Source: Eudromia elegans
Lineage: Eukaryota > Chordata > Aves > Tinamiformes > Tinamidae
Reading direction: 5' to 3'
DNA length: 64,000 nucleotides
NCBI GenBank assembly: GCA_003342815.1
Contig: PTEX01000049.1
Span: 3,152,620-3,216,619, forward strand
The notes under the pieces are model-generated. The model had not been told where the DNA came from, did not search any database, and saw nothing but the letters and a program-made list of their open reading frames with translations. Below, piece by piece: positions 59,864 to 64,000 of the stretch; position 1 is the stretch's first letter; each line of letters opens with the position of its first letter. A program made the position numbers and the translations under genes.

Positions 59864-62800
59864 AAGGGTTAAAAAAAGAACAAAACTTTTATAGTTAATA
59901 GTTAGGAGTCTGCCAGGTGAGATTGCTCTCTGGAAACACACTAGCTTCTGGTGAAATTCTGATGCTGCTAGAGGTATGTAACCAAGGTCTTTTTAGAAAA
60001 AGTCTTGCTTACTGAGCTTTCCTCTACATATAAATGTTTATAATATGAGGTTTCAAACAGAGGTCAGTCATGTCTGAAAACACAGAAAAGTGAATATTCT
60101 TGAAAGAAAAGAAGAGCTTAGGAATTTGAGAAGGCAAATTGTAATTATCACGGGTCAGAACTTTTTCTGTTTTTCTGTTTCATTTTCATTTCACTGATTA
60201 TTGATGTTAAAGGATACCTACTGTGGCATTAACATCACATCCAAATATTTTCTACCATTCTATATGCAAATTTACCTGTCTTCATTCTAACAGAAATGTG
60301 CTGGCTATTTACCTCATCTTTCCTCCAAATGCCAAATTGCAGATTCATGACAGGAAAACTAGATGAGAAATTATAAGTTTCACTCTTATTCCTTGCTAAG
60401 TGTAATTTTACTGCATTGAAATGTTCCATTTCATGCCTAGAAGGCTTGAGTGGTAACTATGGCCATTTCCTAGTTCTAAATCAGTAACAAACTACCAGAT
60501 TTTCTAAGGGGTTTGAACCCCTCAGATGCTAGAAGGCCATTCCTCATACTTCAACAAGAAGGTGATTTAGAGTTAACACAACTTAACTATCTTGATTTTT
60601 CAAGAAGCAGTAGGTATGTAGTGCTGCTGAGTCAATAGAAAGAATTTTTGTGATTTTATGTAAAGAAATGTTTTGGAGATGTTACTGTAAACCACTAGGT
60701 CATTTGTTTCTGTTATTTAGAAACCACTTCATCAAGAATGGGATGACTTAGGTAGAGGTTTTTTAATCTTTCCTTTATATGGAGTCTGGGGAAGTACGTT
60801 TCCAGATCTGTGCCGCATGTAATCAGTAGGAAGGTTAATGATTTTAAGGCTGTAATAACTTAAACAGTGGGGAAAAAACAGAATAATAGAACTATGGTAG
60901 ATATGGAATTTTAAATGTTGGAAGAGCAGGAAGTAAAGGGTAGAAATATGAGCAGTGTGTGGATTGCACTAAACTGGTCTTGTGGTAAGTTGGGTAAGCA
61001 TTATTCGGATGATCTTTCAGTTTATGGATTGCTTTTTTCTTTTTTTTTTTTGTGTAGTTACGTAGTCTAAAAATACTGTATTCATCAAAACACTAAAATT
61101 TACACTGTTTAAATAAGCTTAGGAAAGCTTTAGAGTTCAATTGCATAGCAAAAGGAGAACATGTAGCCCAACAGGAGTTGTTTTTGAGAAACTAGGTTGT
61201 CAGTATTGCTGCACAAGTGTTTAATTTGCTGGAAAATATTCAGTGGCTCAGGAAACCAAGAAAGTAGCAAATCTTTGTGGACATAATAAATGGAGAATGC
61301 CACAAATGAAAAGCATAGTGGTTTTGGCAGCATATAAAATAATGCTTCTTACTTACATATCTTCTCAGTTAGTGCAAGACATTCATTTTTTCATGATTAT
61401 TTCTCTTCATTTTGGGATATTGGGGAGTGGGAACACAGGCAGCTCAATTCTCTTCTCCAGCACTCATTTAAATTCCCATCAGCTATTTGGGATTCCCAGA
61501 TGCTTTTGAACAGCCATGAGATAGCTGCCTTGTATCAGATCCTGTGCCATCTCAGAAGCCAGAATTTGTTGTTTTTTCCTTATTGATTACCAGGGAGATC
61601 TTTAAGGAGGATTTCTTTGTGCATAGCGTACTTCTCTTTTTATCCTATTGCAGCTTTGTAGCTGAGCACTGTCAGTATTTTATTGAAATGTCATTTTTGA
61701 TTATAGTTGTTTATGCTAATCGCTGGGGGTAGTTTTACTTGGGTTATATCTTTAGACACTTGCACATTTGGATGGTGCATTATATTTGTTTTGTCTTTTG
61801 TACTGGCTGATACTACTTGTCTGTAGTTTTGTTTGTGTTTATTAGCCTAGGCTAGACACCATTTTACTTCTTTCTTGGTTTTGTCTGAATTATTCTGTTC
61901 ACCTCAGCAAGATTAGCCTCCTTCCTGCTCAAGTTCGTTCTTTGAATGAGGTTTAAAATACGTGACTGAATCTCTAGTGCTTGTTTTGGAAGGAATGGAA
62001 GAGTAAATGCTGCTGGAAAACTTAAGATACAAAGTTGTAATGTTGTCTGAAGGATTTGCTGTTTGTGGCAAAGTTGGAAATCCATATTCTATTCTTAGGA
62101 GATTTCTAGAAATTGAACCCATTGGTGTAATCATGCTCAGGATTTATGAAGAGGAAATGGGGAAGTTATAAAAAATACGAAAGTATTTTCCAGAAACAGA
62201 AGGGTTAATATAATTTAGAATGTGGAATCAGAAGACAACTCCCCAAAGCAGACTTAGGTGTATTATATCTTGAATATAGTATTTGAAACAGAGTCATGTA
62301 AAAATGCATTTCAACAGTTATATACAAGACAAATAGCTGTTTTTAATGGTGGAGTTTTGTTATTGCTTTGAACTTTAAAAGCAGCACACAGAAGTATGGT
62401 ACATGGTTACATAATAGGTGTGCTTTGGGGAAAGATGTGCTGGGAGTATCTGTGGGTGTTTTTCATTGTGCTATTAGATCTGTTGTGGTAGGACCTTTTG
62501 TGCTAAGCACTGCATAAATGCAGTTTTATGAAAAAAAAGTGAAAATATTATTCACTACTATGATGAATTCAAGTTCATTACTCTGCTGCAGTGAAGACAA
62601 GTATATCTAGAGAAAATTTTACAAATTTGTGTTGCAGCTTTCTGGCTTATTTCTACATTTGTGAATTGTGCACTTTGTTCAGTATTAGGATTTTTGCATC
62701 TTGCCCTTTAAATGAATTGGAAATAATTCATATTTTTTTCAAAGTGAAAATGATTTTAGGGTTTGTTTGCTTTGCCCAGGTGTACAACTGTGACTTGTAC

Positions 62801-64000
62801 CTGTAGCTGAAATCTGTGTTTGCCCCAGTGATCAAATTTGTATTCTTCAGTTAGATTTCTGATGTGCTACTCTGCAATGCTGGGACATGTCAAGAGTGTA
62901 AAATGTTCTTGTGAAAATGAAAGTTAGACGTTTTGGGAAAGACTTTTATCATCACTAAAAGTATTCGTATTAATCACAGAACATTTGGATTGAACCATAA
63001 AGTACTGCAACTGTTTAGTTTTTAGGAAAATAAGTTTGTTTGGGTTTCCACAGCGGGATGTACTGTGACAAACTGTTTCCTAACTTCAACAGTTTTTATT
63101 GCAGAAATCCAAATATATCTTTAGAGGGAGCTGTGATAACACCTGAAAGTCAGCCTGCCTCCGTCTCTGAGACTGATTAAGTCTGTGAGTTTTGATAAAT
63201 GAACTATGAGCACAAGTGCTCTCTGAGGACAGCGAGGTACAAGTGGCAAGTTTAGCCAATTGAGTGTTGTGAAGAACTTCTGTGACACATGTTCTTGCTG
63301 TTAAGATTGTGGAATTTGTTCCTAAATATCCTGATACCTGTTGTGCCCTGAAGTGAGGCCTGGGGATCTCCTTTGGTCTCCTCTGTATTAATTAATAATA
63401 CTGTTTTGGAATCACTTGGCACTTTGAAAATATAAGTAGCAGATGTTTAGTCATGTATGCACAGATGTACCTATACATCATAGAGCAGATGTTTTGCAAA
63501 AAATACTTTCTTATGACTCAGCAGAGAAGAATATTGGTGACTGCATAACTGTATAACTCCTTAAAATTAATGGTATTAACTTCTAGGTGAAAATTACTAT
63601 GAAATGTTATATTTTGGAATGCCTCAAAACACCTAGGACCAAGGCCTGTTTTGCTATTGAACTGTTTGAGAAGATATTGGTTCCACTGCAGGTAACTTTG
63701 AGTTTTAAATGCTGGGGTTTTTTTTAGGACAAGAATACTTCATTTTTTGTGTGAAGTATGTAGCTTCATCCTCTGAGTTTGAAACTTACTGTCTGGCCTT
63801 GGTGCACAGATGAGGCAGCCACAACTGTCCCCTCTTTCAATGCTAAGTTTTCTTTAAAAAAAAACAAAAACTGAATTGGTCTTTTTTTTTTTTTTTTAAA
63901 TGCTTTTAAATACGTGGATGTGTCTGTGTGTGTGCATGTGTGTGTATGTATATAATGTAGTTGGTGGCTTTGTTTTGAGGGTATAAGATAACCATAGGAC

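Larger units (their letters stand above)
56826..64000 (+). other. HELZ: Probable HELZ intron 1 (partial)
   Basis: Begins GTAAGT and runs off the right edge. After the CpG island ends (about 57,560) it is AT-rich. It contains a TTTG microsatellite (59,826-59,863), T-runs and a TG-rich tract near 63,915-63,955. A good acceptor-like sequence (TTATCTTTCCTCAG, ending about 58,142) could precede an alternative non-coding exon, but no donor is convincing. No HELZ coding exon was found. Confidence 0.55.

Noticed and set aside
63599-63727. 42-codon frame ending in CAG|GTAACT, exon-like, near the right edge
   Set aside because: The translation does not resemble HELZ or any family I know and no convincing acceptor precedes it. 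It is treated as a chance donor.

Overview
This is a vertebrate nuclear window, most probably from a bird. The evidence is: large AT-rich introns with GT-AG splice sites; four discrete CpG-rich blocks; few mobile elements; and one element ending in the typical avian CR1 3' terminus, with the final ATTCTGTG-type short repeats (about 41,030-41,114). Gene order also fits. A left-pointing PITPNC1, a right-pointing PSMD12 and a right-pointing promoter in the place of HELZ match the PITPNC1-PSMD12-HELZ order known from human 17q24 and expected on the orthologous avian chromosome.

Layout. Positions 1-38,945 (minus strand) hold the 5' part of PITPNC1, a class II phosphatidylinositol transfer protein (RdgB-beta). 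Three coding exons are readable: exon 1 at 38,898-38,945, exon 2 at 11,415-11,563 and exon 3 at 8,364-8,452. The rest of the gene should lie to the left of the window. Its 5' end sits beside a CpG-rich block (about 39,000-39,650), and a second GC-rich block lies just inside intron 1. Positions 39,700-41,850 are the spacer between the two divergent genes and carry the CR1 fragment. Positions 42,308-50,240 (plus strand) hold a complete PSMD12 gene: 11 coding exons that splice to exactly 456 codons, the length of the human protein, a 26S proteasome lid subunit (Rpn5). Poly(A) signals follow at 50,387 and 50,451. Positions 50,480-56,340 are intergenic with no gene I can support. At 56,340-57,560 a very strong CpG island contains a non-coding first exon with a consensus splice donor at 56,826, assigned by synteny to HELZ. 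The rest of the window is its first intron. A 16-base N gap lies at 57,050-57,065.

The three genes do not form a pathway. PITPNC1 moves lipids between membranes, PSMD12 is a structural proteasome subunit and HELZ is an RNA helicase. What can be read beyond gene identity is a GC-AG intron in PITPNC1 proven by reading phase, a consensus antioxidant-response element just after PSMD12 exon 1, a 76-bp tandem duplication abutting the PSMD12 exon 7 acceptor, and a (GGGGCC)5 tract in the HELZ promoter. I found no convincing undescribed system. The window looks like ordinary, compact avian euchromatin.
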